In this document: positions 41,156-51,427 of the stretch, piece after piece
Layout: each line of letters starts with the position of its first letter
Position numbering within the stretch: the stretch's first letter is position 1
NCBI GenBank assembly: GCA_009746045.1
Contig: RPFO01001188.1
Coordinates: 64,001-125,987, forward strand
DNA: 61,987 bases
Source of the DNA: Mesostigma viride
Taxonomy: Eukaryota; Streptophyta; Mesostigmatophyceae; Mesostigmatales; Mesostigmataceae
Reading direction: 5' to 3'
The notes under the pieces: model-generated
Seen by the model: only the letters and a program-made list of their open reading frames with translations
What the model was told of the DNA's origin: nothing
Databases searched by the model: none
Program-made: the position numbers and the translations under genes

Positions 41156-42225
41156 CCGTAGTGGTCAAAATCACTTTGCGTCTAATTGTTTGCGAATTGA
41201 CCTCGCAAACTGCTATTAATGGGCTTGATTTTGGGTCGCAAAGTTCAAATGTTACCGCGCCGCGCCTGCGCCGCGCCGCACAGCCCCAAGCCCAGCGAAC
41301 GGCCTTTCGCGCCACAATTTTTCGCGCCTTTTGTCACTGTCGGTCCTACGTCACTGCGAAAGCCGAAGGCTTGTGCAGAATGCTGCACGGTGTCTTGGCA
41401 GAAGAGCGGGGCGTCGATAGCAGAAGAGCTGCGGGGCGTCAGGCAGGCCAGCAGGCAGTCAAGCCTGCTGGCTTACAAATTTACATGCCCATGCCGGTTT
41501 CTTTCATCACGATTGCCGGTGTTTATGGTCATCAGCGTCCGTAGCTTTGTGGTAGCTTTAATTGGGTACATACCTTGGGCAGCTGGCCATGGTTTGCATT
41601 GATCTTATGTTTGGTTTTTACACCATGTAGTTATCATGGACTGATGAAAAGGACAGCACAAATGCTACGGTAGTGTTTGTTGGCAAATAGTTATCATGAA
41701 GTGTACACACTGATGGCCCGCCCTCCATTGCCGCCGCAACCGGGTCATGCCCCCTAGTGTGGATGAATAGATGAACTTCAATTACTTGCATTTAGATCAT
41801 TACTGATGTCGCGGAGGTAATTAGATACTACTATTAGTAGACGGTAGAGCACTAGGTCTCCTACACCATCATCCTAAGGGCTAATTAATGCTCCCGGCCG
41901 TGGCTCCTCACTAACTGAATGATGGTATCGCGTTATTATTAAGCGAGACAACCGCTATTATTGGTATGAGTATTATAATCAGTGCTACCCAATTGATCAA
42001 TCAAATTAGTGTACTCAGGTGGGTACTTGGGTTACATGAGTGGAGAGGGGGCAAAGGGATACAGTATGAAGTTGGTGAGACCCAAGCCAAGCCACCGACC
42101 ACTATAACAAGCCGATGGGCTCGCAAACCTAAAACTTTGCCTGCGTTTTTGGTCGCAAACTATAAATTCCACCCAGTTTTGGGGTCGCAAAGTAATTAGA
42201 CGCAAAGTGATTTTGACCACTACGG
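41156..42225. mobile_element. TA-flanked inverted-repeat element in LINE copy 1
   Basis: The ends CCGTAGTGGTCAAAATCAC (41156) and the inverse ending at 42225 match over at least 30 bp. TA lies outside both. LINE copy 2 has the empty site, with a single TA, near 52013. The 1070-bp interior has no transposase. It includes a GCGCCGC-rich block similar to the related element at 26.4 kb. Confidence 0.8.
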
Positions 42226-42235
42226 TAGGTAGTCC

Positions 42236-43652
42236 GCCGCTGACCTAGGCGGGGCCGGGGGCCCAGCGGGGCCGGCCAGGGCGGCCGGGCGGGCGGCGGC
42301 GGCTGGGAGCAGGGGCAGGGGCGGGAGCTGGAGGTAGGTCGGCCATAGCTCCCGTCGCCGTTGTTGCTGCGCCAGGGTCAAGTCGTCGTCCACGGTGAAG
42401 GGAGTGTTCTCGAGCCGCTTGCGGCGTCTGAGAAACGAAATCTTGTCCGCTGGGCTCTTAAAGATGAGAAGAAGCGGGGGCGCCCCTGCCTTACCCCGCG
42501 CGCGGGGAAGGCGGTGGGTGGTCAGCTTAATCCCACCAAGAAGGCCCATGCATGCGATCAAGGATTTTGCTCTCAAACGCACGTGCAAGCTTCACGGAAT
42601 TCTCACCTTCCACCAGGTCCGAAGTTCTTGACGATGACGTTGAGGCTGCGCTTGACGAGCTCGGCCTCCTCGCAGAGGTCGAGCTGCTGCTGCTGCATGG
42701 AGCTGTGCTGCAATGGCGGAGGTCAGTGGTGGTCTGGTGGAGGTGGTGTGTTGCTTAATTAGTGCTCATGTCCGCCCATGCAGGTCTGGGTGGGAGGAGC
42801 ATCGCCATGGCCGGGCCAGCGAGGGCTGGCTTGGCGGCAATGTCCTTCGCCGCCTGGGCGGTGAGGCCTGCGGTGTTTTGCAGGACCTCGATGGCGATTG
42901 CATTGTCCTTGAGGCGTTGGTCGATGTCGCGGAGCTGGGCGGTGATGGCGGCGGAGGCCAGAGGGGGTGGTGGCGGTGTAGGAGGCGAGGAGGGTGGAGG
43001 TGGCGGTGGAGATGGTGGAGAGCCGGAGGGGTCCCGAGCTCGGCAGTCAGCGTGCCGCCCATGGCCGCCACATCTGCAGCGATGGGGGCCACGTGCTGCT
43101 CGAGGGCCTCCTTAAGGAGTGAGCGGATGGAGGATTCGGTTAAGGTGGTGGTGAGGGGCGTGGGGGCCGGGCCAAAGCTCCTCGAGGGAGCGGCCAAGGA
43201 GGGAGCAAAAGACGCGTTGCTGAAGGTGGGGGCGGCGGCATTGGAGGATGGGGTCGAAGGTGTGGGTGCGCCTCTGGAAAGCATCGGTGAGGCGGCCCTG
43301 ATGGAAGAGTTGCTTGCACATTTCGAGAAGCGAGGCGTGCGATCCCGGCCATAACACGTAGCTGAGGATCTTGTCGCGGTTGAGCTTGTCAAAAAAGCCG
43401 GGCTTGCTGGCGTCAAAGTCGAACGCTTCCCAGCTCGGCTCGGCAGGGCGACTGCGCTTGGGCTCAGGCGACACTGCGGGCGAGGTGAGCCCGGGGGGCT
43501 GGGCGACCACTAGAGCTTGGCTAGTGGCGCCGCTGCCTTCTGGGCCGGTGGGCGAAGCTGCAGCCGGAGCTGCAGACGTATTTCAATTGCCTAGCGCAGC
43601 CGCCAGGCTGCGTTGCGTCGATCGAGGAGCGTTTGCTCGCGCCATATAATAT
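42236..43652 (-). pseudogene. ORF1-like region of LINE copy 1
   Basis: Minus-strand frames include 43510-43112 (a folded helical domain with F-F-D-K-L-N-R-D-K) and 42588-42236, whose F-T-V-D-D-D-L-T-L-A-Q-Q segment matches the end of the RNA-binding domain of L1-type ORF1 proteins. The first part starts at an ATG near 43652. The frame is broken several times. The second part runs directly into the RT region, because ORF2's endonuclease part is deleted. Confidence 0.6.
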
Positions 43653-44042
43653 TGCGTAATAGCTTCGGAAAATTATATCAGCATGTGCGTCTTAGAAAGA
43701 CGAAGCGATTGTGATATTCACAGCTGAATTCGGTGCTCAAACGTGAAAGTTATGAGCTCCGCCGTCAGCCATGGCTACCTCGTGGCTCGTGGCTCGTGGC
43801 CGGTGAGCAAGTATTCCCCTTGCAGTAGCACCATGCCGCCATCCACGGGGCATTGCCTGTGCAGAAGCTGCACAACTGTAAATGTTCCTACAGGTTTTCC
43901 GTAGTGATCTTCTTTTTCAGGACTTCCTTATGATTCTTCGTGTGCGTCTGGTTGCTATTCGCAGCCTTGTCACAGTGGGCGGGGGCCCTCATGTCTTAGT
44001 TTTGTGTGTGTCACTGGCCCAACTCATTTTGACTTGATTAAA

Positions 44043-44410
44043 GTAAATTAAATTAAATTATAACATGACTCCGTTGGGAGATCATGTATGTAGCACATAT
44101 TCCCTTGCTGCATGGATGCATGGATGGAGGTGGGCGAAGCCGAGAAACCGAACTCTAACTCTAACCGATCTAACTCTATAGCTGTTGTCAAACCGCAAGA
44201 AGCTTTCGAGGACTCACTTCACGCTGGATGACGACCTGACCCTGGCCCAGCAACACCGGCAACGTGAGCTATGGCCGACCTATACCTCCAGATACGGCAA
44301 AGCGCAGGGGGAAACCGGTATACTGGAAGGGGGACGTCATCCACGTCGGCCACAAGCCTTGGCAGGCACCCCCAGTCTAGCTAGGGATATAGCAGTAGTG
44401 TAGATTAGTA
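44043..44410. repeat. LINE fragments around an AAATT microsatellite
   Basis: At 44188-44280 the plus strand encodes a diverged copy of the ORF1 D-D-D-L-T-L-A-Q-Q segment, joined to the V-Y-W-K-G-like ORF1 end at 44312. A LINE 3' end in the opposite direction finishes in AAATTAAATT at about 44043-44060. The region 43652-44043 in front has no gene. Confidence 0.5.
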
Positions 44411-44521
44411 AGGCTTAGCCTACCACGCGGCCCCAGCGCATGTGCGCCCATAATGGCCATGGATGATGCATTTAAGATTTTAGCCACGCCCTGCCTATAA
44501 TGGCCATGGATGTTGCATTAA

Positions 44522-46241
44522 CTCGTCGTCTGTCCCAACTCAGTCCTCACAGGAGGACTGAGTTGACAACTTTCAACCGCGTGTAGCGACTAGGTGGGGG
44601 GTCCATCCCAAATGTTTTGATGTGGATCGGGGGTGTACTAGATGTCATTTTGTTGGCAAAAATACTGCATATGTGAAAACTTGACCCGAACACCTGAAAA
44701 TTACACGGACGTTGGGCACCGCTCGCGAATTTGCATTTTTCGGGATAAGAACGAGTGGGAAAAATTCAATCAAATCCTGGTGCATGAAGAAAAAATATAG
44801 GCATGTAAACAATATAGTTCTTGAAACGTGGCAAAAAACTGGGCTCACTTTGGCCACTGCAACTGCCTGAAACAATTAAAAAACTCTCAGTCCTCAGGAG
44901 AGGAATGGGGCTTTTGCTAACTTTGCTAGCATGTAAGTGCGGTCATACTACACAATACCGTGGCCACCAACCATCCCAATCAACTCATTTCCCTTCAAGC
45001 ATTACAGGACAACACACTTGCATCATCATACTTCAGGTATATCATACCTTATCATGTAGTGAGAGCCTATGCATGCATGTAGGGAATGGGCTTGGATACC
45101 TACCAACAAAGGGTTATGTTATAAGTGTCAACCACCAATATAATGGGTAGGTTAAGCATATTTCCATTGTTTCTAACAAAAATAGATATGGCTATAACTG
45201 TTTTGCCTTGCCATGATGTGGCCAACATAGTTGCTGGCACATGATGGCAGTGGTTTGTCACCAAGACTTTTCACTCACCCGTAAAAGCTTGAATGCACCC
45301 TTGACGCAGCCCGTGGCCACACAATCATGCAGTATGAACGTAGCAAGAGAATAACTAACATCTATGAAGGTGTTTAAACCTGCACAGCTCCTAAAACCCT
45401 GCACAACTACACTGGGTTAAGGCAAATGCCTGCTAACATCATCTGAAAAGGGGGTTTTAGAGAGGGGCAGGCAACGGTCAAGAAACAGCATCAAGACCTG
45501 AACCTGACAACGCCTCGCAAGCTTAAACTCATGTACGAACATCAAGGAACGAAGAGGCAACGATTATCCGGCTTTATCTGGCACGGCTGGCGTTACCTTG
45601 GCCCAGGCGGTGCCCGCAAAAGTGGCACTCTTCGGCACATAGACCATGACGTGACAGAATGGTCGAAATCATCAAATCTATACTGTCACTCAATTTATTC
45701 TAATACAATGCATGTTAAAATGTAGAAAGAAACCTATCAGCCATTGAAATTGCGCCGGAAAGCAAGCGCCGTCATCAATTCCGTCGACCTGCCTTATCGC
45801 AGATTTTTCCAGCAAGAACAGTGCCGACACCGGCTAAATCGCATCCCCGCGAGCTAAAAATTGATTTTTATCATCTTTAGGGCATGTTAAATCTATTTCC
45901 TGAGTTTGGACAGCTAACTCGTCCGCAAACGTAAACTGCATGCATGGGCGCGAGCCGCCATGGCTAGGTCGTGCATTTCCGGAACTCGCGTTTCACGTGG
46001 AAAAGTACCCTTACCACCTGTACTTTGACCGTACATTTAGCCGCTCATACCAAATCCAAAAAAATCCCAAAAATATGTCCAAGAAAGATCTTTTCACGTA
46101 GTATTTGAATAAATTTTGAGAGAATTTTTTTGACAAACATTCTGACCGTGGCGAATTTTCTACGAAACCCAAAAACTCGGTCCTCTAGAGAGGACTGAGT
46201 TCAACTCAGTCCTCCGTAGAGGACCAGGGACAGACGACGAG
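44522..46241. mobile_element. TTAA-type inverted-repeat element
   Basis: The ends CTCGTCGTCTGTCCC (44522-44536) and the exact inverse (46227-46241) are flanked by TTAA on the left and TTGA on the right, a probable mutated TTAA duplication. Both ends carry internal CAACTCAGTCCT palindromic motifs like the subterminal GGACTGAGTT of the piggyBac element. It is non-autonomous. The interior shares about 1.1 kb with the element at 38091-39875 although the terminal repeats differ. Confidence 0.6.
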
Positions 46242-46320
46242 TTGAGAATTAGCTCAGCCCTGCCTATACAGAGAGTCACTCTCTGATGAGAAGCCATGCC
46301 TTAGCTTTTGTATCGCCACG

Positions 46321-46562
46321 TTGATCTTCCCTCACCATGACAGGCTCCCCCTTCGCTGGGTATTGCTTGATAGATCATGGGGGTGCAGGTGCCCTGGTGC
46401 ACCTCGAGCAAGTGTCGTTTACATTCCCACCCTTGCAGGAAGTAGCTTAGAATGTATTAAAAGCCATATGCCCCTTCTCTGGGATATGTGCTACATTTAC
46501 TCCCAACGGAGTTATGTCAGTCCTAATTAATTAATTAATTAATTAATTAATTAATTAATTAA
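46321..46562 (+). repeat. LINE 3'-end fragment with (TAAT)n tail
   Basis: The sequence ends CTCCCAACGGAGTTATGT and runs into a TAATTAATTAATT microsatellite of about 36 bp (46526-46562), as in the other LINE tails here. No coding. Confidence 0.5.
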
Positions 46563-46876
46563 TATTCTCCCAAACAGGCTGGCGCCTCTACATTAGTTCC
46601 AAGCGTATCTGTGGCCACTGGACCATGGGGCTGCCTTACTGCATCCGATGCGTAATGTCTTGATCAACGGTTTACGGTGTGCCGAGCTATGGATGCCGAG
46701 AATGCTCATAACTTTTACATCCGGGCATGAAATTTGGTCGGGTAAATTGCAGTGGATGCGCCTTTTGATGACGAACACGATGATATAATTTTCAGCCGCC
46801 ATCGCCCAAGATTTAGCGCAATATAAAAAAAAAAAAACGCAGCACAGGCAGGGTTCGTATTTTCCCGGAACCAGCT

Positions 46877-48733
46877 ATGGCAGAAACTCCGTCAACCGCC
46901 TCCCATACTCTCTCCGAGGGGGAGGCTTCAGCGCCCAACACGATTACGCAACTAATTGCAGATGCGGAAACCATTGCGACGCAGCCCCGGGCCAGCGAGG
47001 CAGCCATTACCGCCTCCTCCAAGCGGCTTTGCGTCACCCCAGCCGACAAGATGGATCGCCAGATCCCTCTGCCATCGTCTAGCGAGGACAGGCCCCCATT
47101 GACGACGCCACCGACGACGCTACCGACGACGCTGAGTTCGACCCAGCATCCTTCATGCCTGGCCAGGTTGTCGACGAGCACCGGTTCTTTTCGCTTACCG
47201 CCGAGCAGGCGCAGGCTATCCTGCGCCACCTGCACGACAACGGCAAGGAGATATATTTTCCTCGCACGTCTGGTGGGACCATTCCATGCAGTGGACGAGC
47301 TCGACGAATTGGACGAGCCACAGCTGCGACTTTCTGTTTTCTTGAGCCACGCGCAGGCCCCTTGCCTCCTGGCACTCTTTGCCGCTTTCGAGGACGCCGA
47401 GCACGGCACCGCCAACACCCCCGATGCTTCCCCGGAAGCAGACCTGCACAAGCTCAATAAGAAAGTCGCACTACAATACGGTTCGTAGGAGACGCGAAAT
47501 GAGTGAGAATGTTACCCGAGCGGTAACGAGGATTCGCACCGTTGATTTTAACATATGTTTCTTTTTTTGCGCCATTTGGCGAGCATCGACTGGAGCCTGA
47601 ACCTAGCGGGGGGAATCGTGCGGGGGAATCTTCATGTGGAATTTTCCCCGCAAGATTCCCCCTGCAGGGGGAATCTTGCGGGGAAAATTCCGAACGTGAA
47701 TTTAGCGAAGTCCTACTACATTTTGCTTGGGTACACGGTACCACAGTTTCGTCACTGAAAATTTTCTGTAGTTGCTTTGGTGTTTCGTACGTTGCGCTAG
47801 AAATTTTCGTGTTCAGTGCCCAGATCACAACTTGATCCGGGCGCAAAATGATTGGCTGTACGGTACCAACCAAAAACGAAATTTTAGTATCTAAGTTCCG
47901 CAGCGCTTGCTGAATTTGCCCCGGAAGCCCGGGGGCACTTTCCCCGCTGAAAAAGGTGTCCGCGGAAGCGTATTGTAGTGCGCAGACATGGCTGCCCAAC
48001 TCGGCGCCTTGTCCACCGCTATCCGTCAAGACACTGCTGAGCTCCACTCCAGCATTGCCGAGGTCAAGGCCGCCCTGACCAGCCCGCCCCAGCCAGCCGC
48101 CCCCGCACCGGCCACCAGAGCTCTACGCTAACATGGTTAAACAGACGGACATTGCATGCCAACCTGATGGAGGATGCCGCCCGCAGGGGGGCTGCAGCCC
48201 ACAAGACTGCTGTCGAGGAGGACCTGCGCTCACGCAGTATAGTGGTCCGGTATTTCCCGGTCGCGCAGCAGCCAGAAACGGACCTGATGCTAGCGCAACG
48301 CCTGTATCACAGCCTCATCGTGGGCCGGCTGCATCTGGGCAACGAACGCATCCGCATTGAGTCGGCAGCCTGGATGGCGGGCCAGCCTGGCCCCATCCGG
48401 GTGACCTTCGCGAATGTGGCCAGCAAGGTGAAGGTACTCCAGGCCCGCAAGCTCCTAGGCGGGAGAAACGCGCCGAGCCTCGACGACCTCCTCTCCCCGG
48501 CCCAGCTAGTCATCAAGAACGGTCTGCTGGGCAGCGACGTGGCGATCAAGGCCAGGCATGAAGGCCAGAAGGTCTACGTCCGCCTCGTCCACGACACCCC
48601 CGTGCTCTTCATCAACGGCAAGCGCACGGATGTGCAGGCTCCTAACAAGCGGCACAAGCCGGGCCGTACCAGGCCCGCCCCAGCTGCGTCATCATCGTCT
48701 ACGCACGTCCCGGGTATGGATGGCGCCCGGTAA
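46877..48733 (+). pseudogene. LINE ORF1 (RNA-binding protein), interrupted
   Basis: The first part runs from the ATG at 46877 to 47468. After the CACTAC element, removing the element with a CG duplication restores the frame at 47981. A frame change near 48130 leads to 48152-48733, whose R-S-I-V-V-R-Y-F and P-I-R-V-T-F-A-N segments resemble the RRM and C-terminal RNA-binding domains of LINE ORF1 proteins. Such proteins coat LINE RNA. Other frame changes lie near 47150. Confidence 0.6.
47469..47980. mobile_element. CACTAC-ended non-autonomous element, copy C
   Basis: Ends CACTACAATACG and inverse; 512 bp; similar to copies A and B, with an extra internal palindrome around the CTGCAGGGGGAATC block. 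CG lies on both sides, and removing the element with one CG restores the ORF1 frame. So this copy has a 2-bp duplication. Confidence 0.8.
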
Positions 48734-48780
48734 TTAAGGGCACACCCTCGCGGCCTCGCGGTACAATAGGCTTTGGGCAT

Positions 48781-50102
48781 CCGGGTTGGTCTGTACGCCG
48801 TACGAATGCGATAAAATGCGGGATAAAGCATATTTTGGGCCTCCACGTATTTTACGCGTATTTTACGTCAGACTACGCGGTTTGGACTTAGAATTTTTCG
48901 GGGGTACCAGCGGGCAGCGGGCACTGGCGCGGTGCCCAGGTTCTGGGCGCGGCGCGCTCACTGCGCATTTGAGATTTTTACTACTAGAAGTAGATGCGTA
49001 TGTACAGTTCTTTTCATTAAGCGCAAGCCTTGCAAAATGTTTGGCCGGTAGGAGACAGCTAGGACTAGGTACATAACGCATAATAACAGTGTGCCAGCAA
49101 ATGCCAGCTGTGCTACTGACGGTGTAATGCAATATAGCGACGACGAGGCCAGTGCGACTGTGCGACAGTGTGCAGCCATTTTCGATTTGCAGCCATGAAG
49201 AAGAAAGGGCCTGAATGGGATTTCGTTCTCGAGAAGAAAGAAGCAGTCACAGATGCTGTTAGTAACAAAACGCAGTTTGTGTCGAATAAGTTCTGCTCAT
49301 TTTGCAACAAGAAGTTCTCATACGGGGCGGGGGCAATCAGCGTATTCCGAGTCCGTGCACACTTTGCCGGAATCGCAGGGGAAGGGATGTTACCCTGCGA
49401 CAAAATTCCACCGAATATCCGGAGCAGGTTTCTTAGGATGTATAACAACAAGTCGCAGCAGTCAGACGCCAAGAAGCAGCACAATTTGAACAGCTACTAA
49501 GGGCAATGGCGGAGATGGGAGGGGCTGCGCCGGCTGACTTGTCGTCGGTTCCCAGCAAAGGCCAGCTGAGCATCACCAAATGGCTGGTTCCCGTCGACGA
49601 GAAAGGTGTCCAGCTGCTGGCTGCCGAATTTTTTATCGAGAACGGCATTGCCTTCAATGCGGCTGAGAGTGCCTCTTTCAAGCAGATGGTGGCCGGCATG
49701 ATCCAGTGCAAAGGAGGGCACGTCACCCCTCCTTCTCGGAAGTAATTGTGTCTTGTGTCCTCTCATGCATTATATATAGTGGATGGCTTTCCTTACAATC
49801 AATTAATTAATTGATTCCTTACTATTCCCGTTGCAGCCTGCTCCCCCCTGCATTTAACAAATCATAATCAGATAGGATTCCAGGGCATAAATTAATGGAA
49901 GATGTTAATAAATAAGCATATACACCAAATTTCAGTTGCAATAACTGCATGACCATCATCAAGGAGCGTGCTAATTGGGTGACTGACAATTGGACCACAA
50001 AAACTGTCGCGTATTTTACCGCCGCGTATTTTATACCCCCCACGTATAATACGCGTATTTAAGTCCACGTATTATACCCCGCACACGTATTTGCCAACCC
50101 GG
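48781..50102 (+). mobile_element. hAT element with 8-bp target duplication
   Basis: The ends are CCGGGTTGG (48781) and CCAACCCGG (to 50102). TTGGGCAT at 48773-48780 and 50103-50110 is the 8-bp target duplication of hAT elements. Subterminal GTATTTTA/CGTATAATACG motifs fill both ends. It carries a short transposase remnant on the plus strand and sits between LINE ORF1 and ORF2. Confidence 0.8.
49195..49745 (+). pseudogene. hAT transposase N-terminus with BED zinc finger
   Basis: From the ATG at 49195, W-D-F-V-L is followed by F-C-S-F-C (C-x2-C) and then R-A-H-F and L-P-C-D, the BED finger pattern (C-x2-C...H...C). After a stop at 49500, the frame 49506-49745 encodes the hAT start region with F-F-I-E-N-G-I-A-F and F-K-Q-M. 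The catalytic core and dimerisation domains are missing, so it cannot be a full transposase. Confidence 0.6.
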
Positions 50103-50142
50103 TTGGGCATAGTCTTTAATAAACAAGCCCCTTTCCATCCTC

Positions 50143-51425
50143 ATGTCGCACCGTGCGAGCATGATTAGGATGCAAGGTCGCCAGGCACGCCACGGTCAAC
50201 CTTCCCGCCAATTTACCAGCCACACACGCCTCTTGGCCCGCCTTGAGCGGGACGAGGCCCTGTCGACACGCCGGCGACCCCAGCCAGGACGGAGACGACG
50301 CATATCCGCCCTGAAAGAAAGACTCCATGCGTTGACAAGCATTAACCCCAATCGCCACCCTCCCTCCCCCCCCCCCCCCCCACCCCCACCTCCAGCACTA
50401 CCCTTCTCCACCCCCACCCCCACCCCCACCCCCACCCCCACCCCCACCCCCCCGCTAATAGGGCAACGGCCCATTCTTGGTATTGCAAGCTTTATTAACG
50501 TGCGCACCCTCCCTGCAGATCCTTCTACGAGCGGCGGCACCCCAGCACGCCAACGCGTCGACGAGCTGATCGCCTTGTGCGCGGACAACAAGATCGCCGT
50601 CCTCGGGGTCCAGGAGCACCGACGCACCGTTGACCCTCAGCACGGGGTGTGCTGAGGGTCAACGGTTTGCTGGTCGACGACCTGCGTGCGGGCTGGCGGT
50701 TCCACTCTGGTGGCGGCGACGCGCCGGGCCAAGGTGGTGTGGGCCTCTTGTGCTCGCCGGCAGCATCAGAGCAGCTCCAGTCCATCATGCTGCGGTCCCC
50801 GCGTGTGCTAGTGGCCACTTTTTTGGCCACTGAGGGCCATTCACACCACACGCTAACCGTTATCGTGGGATATGCACCACATGCGGGTCGAGCTCAGGCG
50901 GAACGTGAGGCCTTCTTCGACGCCCTCAAGGCTCCAGGAGGAGGCCAACATCCCAGCTCGGCAGTTCCTCCTGGTTATGCTGCTCGACGCCAACGCCACG
51001 CTGCCAGTTGGCACTGGGGGCGCTCAGTATTCCCCAACCAACACGACAGCCAACGGTAACACGCCTTTATTTGCGAATCTGCTGGCAGAATCTGCGCTGG
51101 TTGCATGCAATGCTTCTTTCGCACGCCCCGCTGAGCAGCTGGCCAGCTTTTTTGGGCCGTCGGATCGGGTGGGGTTGCCTTGACTATGTCTGCGTACGTC
51201 GGGCTCAGCGCCCCTCAGTTGTCGATGCTCGCGTCCTGCAAGATTCTGCATGTCAGCACGGTGGAATCTGATCATCGTCTCGTGCTCGCTCGCATCAGAT
51301 TGCGGTTTCCTGGGGTGAAACCGTCGCGACAGCTGACGCCTCAGCCAGATCTGAAGGTGCTCCGGATTGTGCTGAAGGATGCCGACAAGATGTCAGCAGC
51401 AGGCCGCTATGTCGCACAGGGATGA
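50143..51425 (+). pseudogene. AP-type endonuclease of LINE ORF2
   Basis: The ORF starts with a basic segment and a long proline stretch encoded by a C/CCCCCA microsatellite (50370-50450). It then reads I-N-V-R-T-L, V-L-G-V-Q-E, Y-A-P-H, D-A-N-A, L-D-Y-V and S-D-H-R in order: the motifs of the EEP/APE nuclease that nicks target DNA. The motifs lie in three frames, with shifts near 50645, 50935 and 51180. A short duplication of CACGGGGTGTGCTGAGG-type sequence occurs at the first shift. Confidence 0.7.
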
Positions 51426-51427
51426 TT

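Larger units (their letters stand above)
33904..43652 (-). mobile_element. RTE-like LINE copy 1, interrupted
   Basis: On the minus strand, an ORF1-like region (43652-42236) is followed by reverse transcriptase pieces (41155-40936 and 35868-34130) and a 3' tail ending in a (TAAT)n microsatellite at 33933-33904. The endonuclease part present in the copy at 50-51 kb is missing, so ORF1 abuts the RT. Two later insertions split it: a TA element (41156-42225) and a hAT-type element (35869-40927). Frames are heavily broken. RTE-type LINEs often end in short tandem repeats, as here. Confidence 0.75.

Noticed and set aside
50370-50455. Proline-rich collagen-like or cell-wall protein
   Set aside because: It is a CCCCCA microsatellite inside a LINE ORF2, flanked by endonuclease motifs.
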